From Plicaturopsis crispa FD-325 SS-3 (Eukaryota > Basidiomycota > Agaricomycetes > Amylocorticiales > Amylocorticiaceae), in assembly GCA_000827205.1 (NCBI GenBank), contig KN832555.1, positions 2,943,011 through 3,007,010 of the forward strand: a stretch of 64,000 bases of DNA, in the 5' to 3' direction. The notes under the pieces were generated by a model. That model did no database searches. It was not told where the DNA came from and was given only the letters and a program-made list of their open reading frames with translations. Positions within the stretch are counted from its first letter, which is position 1. Every line of letters begins with the position of its first letter. Position numbers and translations under genes: made by a program. Shown in pieces: positions 45,207 through 57,928 of the stretch.

Positions 45207-48200
45207 TCAAAAAATCCACCACCGACGAGGCCGACGAGCGCGCTCGCTATCCTCCTCCAAAACGTTGTTCTCCCGGATGACCTTCAGGAATACGCTCTCC
45301 AAGCTAGCCTTCTCCACTGTGTACTCCAGGAAATCGCCCTCCGTCGATAGCAAATGGAAGAGCTGGGCGAGAGACATCCCATCGCGCTCGATGGGAACCT
45401 CAAAACGCGTCGCGACATCGTCAGCTTGCCGTGCACCAGGTACACGGGACATCAGTTCGAGCGCTTTGAGAACGTCTGCGCGGGTCCGGCAGGAGAAGTG
45501 CACCTCGTATTTCGCGTACCGATCGACGAGGTTTTGTGTTGTACCCACCGCTATAAATCATCGTGTTAGTCCAGCTTTTGACGCCACACAAAAATCATAC
45601 CTAGTAGCCGCTTAGCCATTATCCCGACCTTGTTGGCCAAGGCAGAAGCTTCCTCCATCGAGTCTATTTCAGGGGGTCAATAAACCTCCTCCTCCCATAG
45701 CCAGATACGTGACTCACGCGTGGTGATGACCACTGCTTTACCCACAGCGACTTTTCGGAGGGTGCCCCACATGTCCCGCTTCATTTTCGCATCTATTCCT
45801 GTCGAGAACTCGTCTATAAGAATGACAGAAGGGTTTCCTGTGTGCGAGAGTAATCAATATAAGAAGGAACTGAAGCTGCACCATGTGTCGCATACCTATA
45901 AGCGCGATAGCGAGGGCCAATTTCCGTTGATTTCCACCGGACAGTTTACTTGCAAGGCGATCAGCATACGTGGACAGTGCTGTGGCTTCTAACAACGCCT
46001 CTATGCTGGCTGAAATTTCAGGACCCCGTTTGAGGCCCTTGAGGCGACCGTAGATCAGCAGGTGTTGCCGCACAGTGAGCTGGGAGTCAATGGCGGTGAA
46101 CTGCGGGCAGACACCCAGTGAAAGGCGCGCCGTCCTAGGATGATGAACGACGGATACGCCGTCGATCATGACATCTCCCGCATCTGGGATAACATCGCCA
46201 CCTTATTCCAGAAAATGTTAGATATTGAGCTCCCGCATCATGCAGCCCAGCGACGCACGAATGATATTGAAGCTGGTACTCTTCCCTGCGCCGTTGGGAC
46301 CCAAATTGGCGAAGACCGTGTCCCGAGAGACGCCGATGCTAACATCGTCGACAACTTTGTTCCCGCCGTACGCCTTCGAGATATGGAGCACTCGGAGGAG
46401 ATCATCAGAGGTCGCAACAGCCTGCGTTTCCGCAGCTACGTCTGGCCTTTCCGATCCACTGTTAGCACCGGATTCTGGTGTTGCTTTCTGCGACTTTCGG
46501 GTCGCAGTAAGGCTCCGCGGGAAGATGGTCCCAGAGTCAACCCAAACGAGCACGGCGAGTAGGAAGAACGCGTAGACGATGAGGTAGAGAATGGGCCTGC
46601 CGTAGCGGATGAGAACACCCATAGACGAGGCGTCGACCGCCGTAGTTCCGCTACAGAGCAGGGAGAAAAGGTTGACGGAAACAAAGGAGGCTCTCAGCTA
46701 CAGTGAGGACTGATTTAATTTCTGGATGCGAAATCAAGCGCGAAGCACTCACAACGCTCGCGATTGGTGATAATATCGACATTGTGAAATCTATCTCAGG
46801 CGTTGTGAGCAACACACCAATGAAACCAGACAGGCACTTACGGATGGTTGTTATAATGCCATCTGCTTCAGATGTTTTGGCGTAAGTCAAGGTCAACAAG
46901 TAGCCCGAGAGATACAGCTATAAAAAGGACCATGAAAATCCACAGACTCCTCGCAAAGTAACCAACTCACTAAAAACATGATGATTTGATATCCGGCCGA
47001 AGTAGCGAACGCAGCGAGAGGCGAGGACGTGAAGAGGGAGACACAGTACGAGAACAGTGCTCCCACGATGCCGTACAATACAAGGACGACCCACTGTGAA
47101 AGTATCAGAGATACCGAGTGAGCACAACGCGACTTCCAGAGACGGACGGCATACGTACGAAAAATCCAAGACCGTGGAATTGGTTTGACGCAGCGGCCCA
47201 TATGATGACAATCAATGATGCCACCAAGAGAGAGAATACGGTGTCGAACATGAGATGCCCAAGCCACAGTCCAATGGGATCGGTCAAGCCGTTGGATAAC
47301 TGCATAGCCTGGACGGACGACCGACGCTCCCGGGAGACATACAATGAAAAGAAGGCCGGGAACACAGCCTATCAATATAAGATTAGTATGCTTCAGATTC
47401 GAGGATATTCGGTATGAACTCACCATAGCTGCCGCGAAAAATGCAACCCATTTCAACGACAAGAGCGTGCCCGCGTCCTGCCGGGGCAGGGTCTCATAAT
47501 TGGCTTTAATGAGGCGGGGGGTCCCAGAAGCCTGCCCCGACGAGTTTAGGCCGCGATTATATAGGATATTCGAGACCAGATTCAACATCGCGGGACCGTT
47601 GATGCCTGGTGGAGTGCCCTCCCAAGCAAGCAAAGAATTGCCAGCGTCGTCCATCGAGATGCCTCCAAGTTCAAAATCCCTATATGTTTGCTGTATGGTG
47701 CGCACGAATGTTGCGTTATCAGCAATGTTCCTTGTCTGCAAACCTGCTGCCACAGCTCCGAGTGAGTTGGCAACAAGGCCCGGCGGGCTCGTCAGCACGT
47801 CGGCCGAGGGGCCGGACAACGACAGTGCGATCGAGGATGAAGGCAGATAAAGCGGTATCGGAGTGGCCGTTTGGAAGGTCACGACACACGATTGGGGCCG
47901 ATCCGAAAGGAAGAACAGCGGCGCGCAGGAGCCAACGACGGCGACGAGAACAAGAAGCAGCGGCGTCAGCCAGCTCCGTTTCGCAATGAGCGCGCGCTTG
48001 TGGAATATGGTCAGAGCTTGACTGAGGGGTGACCGTGGCCGCCCATTCGTCAGTGCCAAGGTGCTAGGGACTTTCAGTTCCAAGGACGTTGAGGAGCTGT
48101 GGACGGAGAGTTTCTTCTCCTCTGTTTCTTTCGCCTCATGATCCATGAGATCTAGGAAGATGTCCTCGATGGAGGTGCCCAATACATCGTAGGAAAGGAT

Positions 48201-51059
48201 GTTGTAAGCGGCCCGCTCGTCATCCAGGAGCTGGAGCACCCTCTGAACCATCGCAGAGTCTTTGGATCGTAGGTGATACACGTACTCTTGCGGTGAAACA
48301 GTCGCTACCGTGGTCAGTGGTGCAAGTGTGTGGATAGCGCGTAGCAGATCTGGCGGAGGGCCCTGAGACTCTTTTTCCACATCGTCTCTGGGGGAGAAGG
48401 AGACAGACACACTGTACCCGTCACCGAGGGTCGATTTAAGAGACACCGGGGAGCCACTGGCAACAAGCTTTCCGGGTGCAGCTAGGATAGCTATGTGGTC
48501 TGCTAAAAGATCAGCTTCGTCGAGGAACTGTGGATGTTCTATGTTAGCATTCTCAACATTAGCCAATACAACGAAAACTTGCATGAGTGGTGAATATGAT
48601 GGTCCTGTCATGTCGAACCGAATTTAGCGCACGCCACAGAGCACGTCGGGACAAAGGATCAACGCCAGATGTGCACTATGAGGGCTTAGTGGACTGGTGT
48701 CAGTAGATACATAGATGAACTCACCTCGTCGACCAAAATGACTGTAAGACAAGCAGACCGACTATCAGCAGCGCATACTCGCAGAAGACCAATTTGCACA
48801 TACTTTTCGACCCTCCAATCAAACCAGCTGCGAGCTGGAGTTTCCGCTTCTGCCCGCCAGACAACGTGTCCGCATTCGCGTGGATCTTCTTACCCAGATC
48901 GCAATCTCTCAGCAGCTGCTCTATGTCGTCTGCTGGCGCCGTGCTGTCCACATGCTTTATAGCGGCCCAGACGCGGAGCGTCTGGTAGCAGGTGAGCTCA
49001 GGGAAGAGGACATTTTTCTGCGGGACGATGCCGAGCTCGCCGCGAGCAGGTCGCGCAGTACCGCCTTCAAATGTGATGGATCCGCGCGAGCGGCCGATGA
49101 GCCCAGCGATGATTGACAGCGTTGTAGACTTTCCCGCTCTAGCGGGCAAATTATTAGCGAATGCATGACGATGGCCGAGCGATTGATGAAGACGACCCAC
49201 CCGTTAGAGCCGAGCAAGACAAAGATCCCAGATTTTGGAATATCGAGGGTAAGGTCGGATATTGCGGTTACGAGTCCTTTCCCGCGACCGAACGTCGATG
49301 TTGACCATGTCTTTCCGAGGTTGCGAATTGAGATAGCGGTGTCTGAAGGGAGGGGTGGAGCATCTCCAGCATTATCCTTCTTGCGAGACCAGAACCGCCA
49401 CGATCGCGTAGAGGGCTCGCGTGCATCGTATAGCCGTCGCTCCAGCAAAACCGCGAGATACGGCCAAAGGAAAATGTCAATCTGTGCGCAGTGTATGTGA
49501 GGTGGTGAGTAGTGATTTCGAAAACAGGAAGCGACGACGTACGATGGCTACAATCAAGAGCGGAAGCAAGGTGAGGCCTCTATCTGGGTCACCATGCAGG
49601 ATGTTTGTGGGCATCAAATGATTCTCGAACCCACACATCGCGCGAATCGCAAAAATGTAGTACCCGGGCGGAAACACGAGCGAGAATATGACCGCCACGC
49701 CCGTTGTCGCCTCGCCAAGTATCAGCGCTATGATCGCGAAGATTATCGCGAGAAACGTCGTCACGATGGCCGCGAGCTGCGGGCTCTTCCCGAAAGGCGC
49801 GGCAATGAAGAACGACCAGCTCGCGAGCGACAATCCTAGAAGAAGGTGTACGACAAGAACGAGGCCCCCGTTGGTGGCTGTGAATATCTGGAAGTGCCAT
49901 ACTACGGCGACGATGATCCATGCGGGGAGATATGCGAGCGAGATGCTTATATGCCAGGAGCTGGTTTGCATCTACGTCAATAACTAGGGTCACACAGAAT
50001 CAAGTTAAGGAACTGACATGATTCGAGCGGAGTCCATGAGGCCCATGACTTTCAAATGGCTGGTTAAAAGATTTGCGCGCTCGCCAGAGAAAGCGCCGGG
50101 AAGTTGGTACGCAATGCCTATAAATCCAATAAATCTAGAGACGGGTCAGGTCGCAGGTCGCGCTGAATCTATTCCAGAAGTTCTCCGACTTACAATGCGA
50201 GTACAAGAAGTGTGCGGAGGCCACGGATATAACCTTCAATGCGCACATGTCAAAATGCAGCTGAAGCAACCGTGATATAAACTGATACGCACTTAGTCGG
50301 ATACTCCGAGACTGGTCCGCATTCGTTTCAATCGTAAAAGGCCATTCTAAAGGTGTCGGAGGCTGAGTATGCGTAGTGAGGTCTATGATGGCAGCGTCTA
50401 CAGCCCACTGCAGTGGCATGATTCGGTCCTCGAAATCACTTGTGTGCCGAACAACGTCGATGTGGAACAGACCGCCGTCGCCACGGATGGTATAGTCAAC
50501 AGGCTGGGACGCGTTGCTCGCTGTCGGGAAAGAGCTAAATACGATACCGGCGAAACATTCCGAGAAGAGGTTGAAGTTCTGGGGGCATGCTATGGGAATG
50601 TCTGCGGCGGAGTCCACCTTTTTTACGGCGTTCAGCTGGTGGTCTGTAAATCCGCTGGTGACCCGAGCCATAACAGCCTCGGCTGAAAACACCCCTGTGC
50701 CATTGGTTTCGTCCGTCCATATCAAGGAAAGCGAGCCGTCGAATTGTGATTTCAGCGTGTGTACTGGGACGGGGGATCCAATGCCATACTACGCGTAGCC
50801 TCCGACCATGAGTGATTGTGCTACAAGTGTAATACGGGTCACTCACATTATTTGGCTTGATTAGGAATGTTTGAGCTACCGCCAGAAAGACGCCATACGC
50901 TACTGGGAGGATGAAACATCTCAGCAAGTTCAGCTGCGGAGTGCGCGTCAGCCGTGTTCAACTTCGCGAGACAGTAGAAGTACACACAAATGGGTGTTTT
51001 GCGAGAACTATCCAGTTCTTCCTAAACAGCGCCCAGAACTGTCGGATGAAGGTGCCCAT
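45207..51059 (-). CDS. ABCA-type full ABC transporter
   Basis: Full-length transporter laid out TMD1-NBD1-TMD2-NBD2. ATG 51059 (MGTFIRQFWALFRKNWIVL) is spliced to a first membrane span, LNLLRCFILPVAYGVFLAV. A large lumenal loop follows, then spans at about 49970-49500. NBD1 has Walker A GSNGAGKST, cut by an intron at 49139-49200, signature LSGGQKRKLQLA and Walker B VILVDE, followed by CTSGVD (Cys where Pro is usual) and switch His in FTTHFLDEAD. TMD2 has a second large loop (about 47850-47500) and spans at about 47340-46700. NBD2 has GPNGAGKST, LSGGNQRKLALAIALIG, VILIDEFSTGID and the His of THSMEEAS. The C-terminal domain ends at 45207. Both sites look catalytically complete. Roughly 1,600 residues and well over a dozen introns. 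ABCA proteins usually move lipids; the substrate here is not known. Confidence 0.92.
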
Positions 51060-51713
51060 GTATCCTGTGGCCGCAGAGTGAACGTCTAAAGGATGAAACG
51101 AAGGTAGGGCCTCTAGAGTGAAAACTTATCGCATGACGGTGAGAGCAGAACGGAGGAGAGCGGGGAAACATGCAGAGCTGTGAGCGCGGTCACCGAGATC
51201 TGACAAGATCTGAGATCTGAGCAAGGATAGACGCCGTGTGTGATTTGTACGGCGTTCAAAGCGGGTCAATGCGGAGGCTGTGCCTGACGGGTTCGCGGAG
51301 GTAAACGACTTTGTGGCGTTGCTGTCAGGCGGCACTGCAGTACTGAGTAACTTGAGAAAACAAGGTGAATACTCGACGCGCAGTGCCAAAATTTCCTGGC
51401 CTCGCATCTGAATGGCTGGAACTCCTCGGGGCATCCGTTTCCACCGTCTACCCGCAAGTCGTTGAGAGCAAATCAGGAGCAAATCGTAAATTGACCGTTC
51501 TTTTATGACTCGAATTCATCTTACAAGATTGAAAGTCATATGCAACAAAGTCTACATTACAAGTCATGGGTATGTGCATTGAGAACATTATGTGAAATCA
51601 TTCAGAGCGGTGGAGAGCCGAGTACTATGGTACGCGCCTCGAGGTCAGCAGAAAAACATCAAGATCGAATTACAATATGTTCTCCGATGTGGGGGAGGAG
51701 GGCCCGGCGGGCC
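51060..51713. other. Intergenic gap, ABC transporter promoter and TMEM135-like 3' flank
   Basis: Minus-strand genes on both sides. Open frames here have no domain and poor composition. Nothing is recognised. Confidence 0.4.
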
Positions 51714-54021
51714 TCACGAACGTCCGATGAACTGGTATAGGATGCTCCTCACGAGCCCTGACAAACTCGCAGGGTCCCGTTGATATGTGCTGAACCATTT
51801 TCAAATAAGTCAGCCAGTCAGTGCTGCCAAATTGCGCACGACGTACCCCATGACCATAGCTAGCGCACCCGAAGCGAGAATGACTTCGCCGCCAGGAATG
51901 AACGGGACGTGACCGCGCTTGCGCCCGTTGTTCCACAGGGACTCAAGAGCCTTTGGGAGGACGTACATGGCTGTTTTGCACGCCAAGACCAATCAGACAC
52001 GGCTACGCACGGGAGCTCACGCAAATCTACTTGCCTAATTCGCCACGCCGTTTCTTCTCCTCGACAAACATCGACAGGCAGGTGGCGAATCCTGCCAACC
52101 AGTAGCTGCTTCGCGGTGAGCTGTGAGCAAGCGCATTGGAGAATTGCGGACGACGCACTAATATTTCGATAGCCAGATTTTCTGGATAGACTTCGGCAGG
52201 TACTGCACGATCTCGATGTACGCATTCCGGTTGAAGCAAACGAACACCTCTACGATGACGACAAAAGTCGACAGGAAGCTTGATGAGCGCAGTGTGCCCA
52301 ACAACGAGCGCGTAAGCTGCGTGGACGGGCTACCTCAGCATATCAGTACTGGCATTTGTAGCCAATTTAACTGCGGAGGGACGTACTCTTTGAAAAACTG
52401 CTTCCGCTTGAAAAGAATTGGAGGGATGAAGTGAAGGGCCGCATACGCAGGAATCATCCACTGGAACACGGCTCTGAATTTGTCCACTCGCGCCCACACG
52501 CAAGAGTCGATATGTGGATGCGTCAGTTGACTTAGGTACACATATCAGAGTTGGGCTCCGTATGGCCAGAAATAAGTCAACGCTTACCAGGGTGCAAAAG
52601 GATAACCGTAATCGCCCTGCTTCATTTTGTCTACCATATTCGCCAGTGTCCGCCGGTGGTACGGTGTCGTCCGTTCCCATTGCAGTATTTTCTCTGCATT
52701 CTTCAGTGGGGGGAGCACGTTTGGAGTGCGCTTCCGAGCCTATCATGCTCAATTCAGAAAGCCGCGCAAAAACACCAAAAATAATCGGGAACGTACAACA
52801 TTGTATTCGATGAAATCGAAGGGCAGCTGTGAAGCGTTGGATATCCATTGGTTATACCATTTTGGTAGGCTTTCCGGTGATATCTAGAAAGCGCCTGTTC
52901 AATGATAGTATCGACATGTGTAAGCCGGTACAGACGTACCAGCCACCCGTACATCTAACACATGTTAGGTCTAGAGTTAGCTATGATGAATGGTCGATGA
53001 ACACAAATTAACGCACAATTTGGCCACACGAAAGGCCGAACAAAAGGACATCCCCGTGCGGGATATTTACAAGGCCTCGCTTATGGGCAATATTATACAT
53101 GCCCTGGAGTCCTCTTACAACAGAGCGTGTCAGGACTTTCGAAATAGTCCTGAAGTAATCGGAGGAGGAATTACCTGACGAATAATTGCTGCGATACAGT
53201 AATCCTGTTCGCCTTCTTTTCTGCAAGCACAGCCAGGCCGCTGATAGCACCTGCGAGAGGCGCATGCCAGGGCTCAATGCGACCTGGACCCTTTGGCCCG
53301 GGATTAAAGAGACGAAGCCCGTGGAAGCTCGTCTTCCATAAAAATACCTGCATAGGCATGAAAAAACGATAGCATGGAGATGTTTGAACCACATACAAAT
53401 GCACCGAACATTGACCCAAAGCGTATAGACTCCTCACCGAGGAGAGCATTGACGATGACAGCTCCTTTTAGTTTTCTGGAATCGCGGTAAGCACACACAA
53501 ACTTCATGACGGGGTAACGTGAGGGATATATACCTCTTCTTTATCAACCCGAGTATAGCAAAGACAAGGCTTATGCATGTCCTGATGGACCAGGCCAAAC
53601 CAAATGCACCTACGCGACAGTCGTACGTTCAATGCTATAGTATTGCGCATAAATTCAGCCACTCACGTCCAGCATTGGCAACGGCATGCACTAGCAGCTG
53701 CTCGAGATCTCTTGGCCGCCTCGGAGGCTCGTCTTGCTTCCGCCACACCTGGCCCGTGACATGGTCTAGCTGCAGCTCGTTGAGCGTTTTGAAGCTCAGT
53801 GTCTTTTTAAGACCCTGTGCGGTCTCCGAGAACGTAGGCGTCATGCTGTATGTTACAGGAGCCTCCTCATCCTCGGAGTCGATGTCTAGGCTGAAATATC
53901 CGGAAGGCGCGTCGCTGGTCCCTCGATGAAACCGTAGCTGTTTATGGGTACCTTTGGGGGAGCGAGGGGGCAATACCGAGTCATTATTCCGGCCTGCCTC
54001 GTTAGATATTGGGTCGGCCAT
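51714..54021 (-). CDS. TMEM135-like multi-pass membrane protein
   Basis: ATG 54021 starts MADPISNEAGRNNDS, then a Ser/Asp-rich tail and a helical segment (RRPRDLEQLLVHAVANAGRE). The membrane domain follows in many small exons: RFGSMFGAFVC, then RIEPWHAPLAGAISGLAVL (small-residue-rich, like the Tim17/TMEM135 repeat), then GLVNIPHGDVLLFGLSCGQIV and MYGWLVRP, which match the conserved C-terminal part of TMEM135. The last exon is joined in phase at a GTACGT donor near 51848 and ends YQFIGRS at 51714. About ten introns, roughly 550 residues. Animal TMEM135 acts in peroxisome/mitochondrial lipid and cholesterol handling; the fungal role is not established. It is divergent from LTO1, with only 177 bases between start codons. 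Confidence 0.8.
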
Positions 54022-54198
54022 GTCGCCGCAGGAGGAAAGATTCAAGACGAGTTTCTGCAGGACGCGGCTGAGACATATTATTCGCGTCGACGTCGATCCC
54101 CGTGATTCTCGATGCATCCGGGATCCGACCCCACATTTTGCCCTCGTCTCCGAGCCTCTTGCCCGCATCGTCTTTGCTCTACAAACTTTTGGGGATCC
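54022..54198. promoter_or_regulatory. Compact divergent promoter, TMEM135-like / LTO1
   Basis: 177 bases between two divergent start codons, so the two genes almost certainly share regulatory DNA. It includes a GC-rich block and no clear TATA box. Confidence 0.55.
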
Positions 54199-54835
54199 AT
54201 GGCAGACGACTTTGACCTCGAATCTCTAGTCCACTTGGAGCAAACGTCTGCATCTTAGCCCTTTCGGAGAAGCTAACAGAACCTGAGCAGTTTCTTAGGT
54301 TCTATGACACAGGACATGACGATGGCTTTGCGCACGGACGCATACACGGATTAATTGAAGGTCGCGCCCTCGGTCGTGAAAAAGGATTCGAGATGTGGGA
54401 GGAGCTTGGATTTTATGAGGGCTTTGCTCTAGCTTGGAAAGCGATATATGCGAAGCAGGGCCGTACGGACGAGTTGCGTTCCACCTTCCTCCTCTTCGAT
54501 TTCATCCAGATCGCGTTGACCAGCGATCGAAATTCTCTAGCCGTGCCGCTCATCATATAAAACATCTCCTCGATCTCATCTCCCTGTTTCCACGCGTAAA
54601 TCCCTCAGCGACCGATCCATCTACGTCCGACCTCGACATTCCAAAGCTCTTCCGGCAGATCCGGTCGCGCTACAAAGCGCTATGCTCCAGTCTTGGAGTG
54701 AGACCCAGCTTGCGTGCAGCAGGAGCCTCGGCGGACGGGGACGACGCAGATCAGGAAGATCGGGGAAACAGCAAGACTATTTGGAAGCTAGAGGACGGTA
54801 CCAAACGGCCCACGGAAACAGGCCTCAGCTTTTAA
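54199..54835 (+). CDS. LTO1: Lto1 (ORAOV1-like), adaptor for Fe-S cluster delivery to Rli1/ABCE1
   Basis: Three exons (54199-54245, 54299-54462 and 54510-54835) join to 537 bases, 178 residues. The deca-GX3 motif is plain: TGHDDGFAHGRIHGLIEGRA, then LGREKGFEMWEELGFYEGFA. The C-terminal helix is HIKHLLDLISLF and the end has the conserved FRQIRSRYKALCSSLGV. Together with Yae1, Lto1 recruits the cytosolic iron-sulfur targeting complex to the ribosome-recycling factor Rli1. Yae1 is not in this window. The protein ends ETGLSF, without the terminal Trp that such adaptors often carry, so a short alternative 3' exon cannot be excluded. The first intron (GTCTGC donor) is slightly unusual but required for phase. 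Confidence 0.9.
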
Positions 54836-55196
54836 GACAGGCCTCAGCTTGCATGTTTTCTCTGTGCTCGGCGCTCATTCTGGAGATGTCTTCCAGCCAC
54901 ATACACCGATATTCGAGAAGACTTCTTGTGAGCATGCCTTCCTCCTCTCGGAAATCGTCGAAGTTTCATCCTTAAATAATCCGTCAGGCCCAGCTGAGCA
55001 TCCGCGCTATCCACTAGCCGCGCGCCTGCATTCGGGGAGACGCTTTATTGACGTCCCAGTGGCCAATAACATTCGACTGGATAGCATGAGTTCATTTGGG
55101 CAGATGGGACATCCCAGGCGATCCCAAGGCCCTCAAGCTTGGGCTAATACACGCGTAGCTACATGTTACAATTTGTGATCCTACGTTAATCGCCTT
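54836..55196. other. Convergent 3' gap, LTO1 to copper amine oxidase
   Basis: Carries a plus-strand open frame of about 110 codons (54849-55178) with no ATG near its beginning and no recognised domain; probably chance in a 3' region. Confidence 0.35.
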
Positions 55197-57928
55197 TCAA
55201 TTTGAACAGCTACAATCCCCCGCGCTGTTGCCCCCGTCGTCGAAAGCGGCGACGCTGTGCGTATCTTTGATGCCGGGAACATCCATGCTGGGATTTGCGT
55301 CGAAGAAACTATGTGGCTTGAAGGTGACGCTCAAAAGCTCGGCTGGCATTCTGAACGAAACAAATCAATACGTCTCCATACCAAGATTACTTCTGGAACT
55401 TACACGGGCCAGTCCTCTGGGCGTGGAATATGAGTCGTTCCTAAGAATGAAGGTGAGCTCCAGGGCAGACTTGTGATGAAAACAGGCCAGAAGACATACC
55501 GACGGTCACATACACGAGGATGTCTTCGTTCTCGATATTCCCTTCCCCCTGAGCCCACTTCCCCAGCGAGTTACTAGGTTCCTCCCTGGTTTGGGGTACA
55601 TACTTACCCGCCGGCCACATTCTACTACCCTCCGCACCCTCCTCATCCTTGACTACCCACAGAGCCTTCCCTGCGAACGCCGCTCGTCTCCCAGCCCACC
55701 CATTCGATTTCGCTAGCATTCGCGTTGCACCGCCCTTCATCCCAATAGTGTACCCGACGTCCTTCCCGCTACTGTAGTGCCTCCGCCCAGGATTTACGAT
55801 CCGCCAGCGCCTGTCTTTCTCGAAATCGTACGTGCGGCCCCCTTCGTTCTCGACGCGGAGAACCTTCTCTTTGACAGTGAAGCCATTTCCCGCGTAGTTC
55901 TCCGCAGATCCAGTAGGCGCAGAGAGCGCCTCGATATCTGTCTCGACCACGGAGTTCTGAAGTCCGTCGACCATTGGATCAACGCGAATAGAGAAAATGT
56001 GCTGGTGGTAGTGTGCATTCACTTTGGGAGCGACGGTTGTTCCGAAGGGATTAGGTTCGCCGTCTTTTGCGACGTATGTCTGGAGGATACCGGTCAAGCG
56101 GATTTCGAGCTCGATGGTCCCATCTTGGTAGAAGTGGTAGTTCCAGATATATTCTTGAATTTTTGCGTTGCCGCGTGAATTTTTGAATCAGAATGGGAAG
56201 CACATAAATTCTGCTGACCGTAATTCGCAAGTGTGCAGACCATGCTAATGACGAGACGACGGCGACGAACAGTCTGCCCACGGCCTCCTGGACGGTAGTC
56301 CGTATGCTTCCATAGCACACCGGCGTCTTCTTCGTGGATGCAAATAGCGTTCTTAATCGTGACGGCGCTACCGTCGTTTCCCACATATGCACCTGGCTAT
56401 ACAGAGTTTAGGTGTCATGGACAGAGCGACCAAGGGATGGAAAGGAGTACCAGGTAATGGATTGTTCCCAAGCAGTCGCATCCAAGCGAGAGATCGTTCG
56501 CCATGGTGGCCATTCCATACTCTCCAGCGTCAAAGGCGAACTTCCTTGGGTGCGGGTGCTCTGGTGCGCCATACGGGACGATCATCTCCGCAAGAGACAA
56601 ACGGTAAAAAATTGGGCGAATCTCTCCGTTGTCATTATAAGTCAACGTTGATATTGCAATGCCCTCGCGATGGCTGAAAGCTAAAAACCCCAAGGTAAGG
56701 AGGGGGATAACAGCGACTTATAAATTCCTATGCACATACCGACGTGCATCTTCCACTTCTGCCATTCAAGCTCGTTTCCGTTCATCTTGAAGCTGACGCC
56801 CTCTGGTTGCACGATATGTAAGGGCTTGATGTCGTCTCTTGGTTTATGATCTTTATCTTTTGCCAAAAGATCCGGTAGGAAGTCAAACCGCTTGAGGGGC
56901 GGCGGAATGCGCTCGCGATGCGCCGCAGCGAGACCATCGTCCGACAACGGCGGCGGTACAGTTGTTCCTGTAGATATGACGGGGTCTAAGCCTTCCAGTG
57001 CGCTGTAAGTGCCCGCAAAGTCTATATGTATGACTTTGTTCAAATTGACGTCGATGACGGGAACGAAATCCTGCAATATGTTGCTTGAACAAATCGAAGG
57101 GAGAAGTAAGGTAGCGCACTGACCAACGGATGGGCATAAAGATTTTCGTGTTCGGATAAACGAGCGAAGAGGATCGCTGCTTGCAGTCGGGTGGTTGTGG
57201 GGAAGCGGTCATCGTAGCCAATGGACCATCCGTCAGCATGGATTTGTTCGACCGAGATGCCTTAAAATGATGCGTGAGTTTCCAAGTTTCATCCCGTGGG
57301 CATGTTATGCAGACCAATATCACGGGCAAGCTCTTGAACGCGAGGATCATTTCTTACGGTAGCCTCGCAGGCTGCCAGTTCTTCGGGGGAAATCTGAGGC
57401 TGGGTTCCTTCCGGCAATTTCTCCAATGCATCTACAACCCACTTTGTACCTTGAAGTGAAACCTTTGCGTTGTACGCATCTCCGTTTACGACGTCGATGA
57501 ACTAAGAGGTATCAAATGCATGTACACCGCTATTGATTGTGCCGTCCTACTCACATCAACCTCTGCCTTTCGGACGATCTCTGTAGGACTTTCCGGCTTT
57601 CCTCCAGGAGATATGGGGATTCCAAGGTGTGCCAAGACAACCTTCTTCGGGGGAGGAAGGAGGTAGCTAGTTATGAATTTGATCGCTTTTACAGGGGTTT
57701 CTGAAGCGAGATAATGCCTGACAGTGAAAGACACAGAGATGATCTGCAAACCCGTGCATAGTTAAGCAATAGAAACCAAGGTTGGGTGTATGACCTTACC
57801 TCGTCCGCAGTGAGGGGATCGAGTGGATGCTTGTCCCTTGCACTGGAAATATGGCCGTCCTGCTGTGTCCCAGTCGCGGTTCCCGGAACAACAACGACGT
57901 CGGGATCGATCTTAGCTGTCAATGGCAT
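55197..57928 (-). CDS. Copper amine oxidase (TPQ-containing primary amine oxidase)
   Basis: Oxidises primary amines to aldehydes with release of ammonia and hydrogen peroxide, using copper and the self-made topaquinone cofactor. ATG 57928 starts MPLTAKIDPDVVVVPGT with no signal peptide. N2/N3-type domains follow (SYLLPPPKKVVLAHLGI; WVVDALEKLPEGTQPQ). The catalytic base Asp is in FDAGEYGMATMANDLSLG (about 56530). The cofactor Tyr lies in TLANYEYIW; its codon is 56220-56222 and an intron (56154-56218) starts one base later. Copper ligands are NAHYHQHIF and the His of TTHIPRPEDWPVMPAE. This last piece sits past the apparent stop at 55441, reached by an intron with a GTATGT donor. The protein ends after a CSCSN tail at 55197. 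About nine introns, around 690 residues. Use of amines as nitrogen source is the usual fungal role. Confidence 0.95.

Noticed and set aside
54849-55178. Plus-strand open frame after LTO1 as a new gene
   Set aside because: No ATG near the start, no domain, and it lies in a convergent 3' region.
55228-55476. Plus-strand ORF as a separate small gene
   Set aside because: It is antisense to the last exons of the amine oxidase, which match the family well.
55441-56097. Truncated copper amine oxidase lacking its third copper His
   Set aside because: The missing part (TTHIPRPEDWP and onward) is found after an in-phase intron down to 55197.
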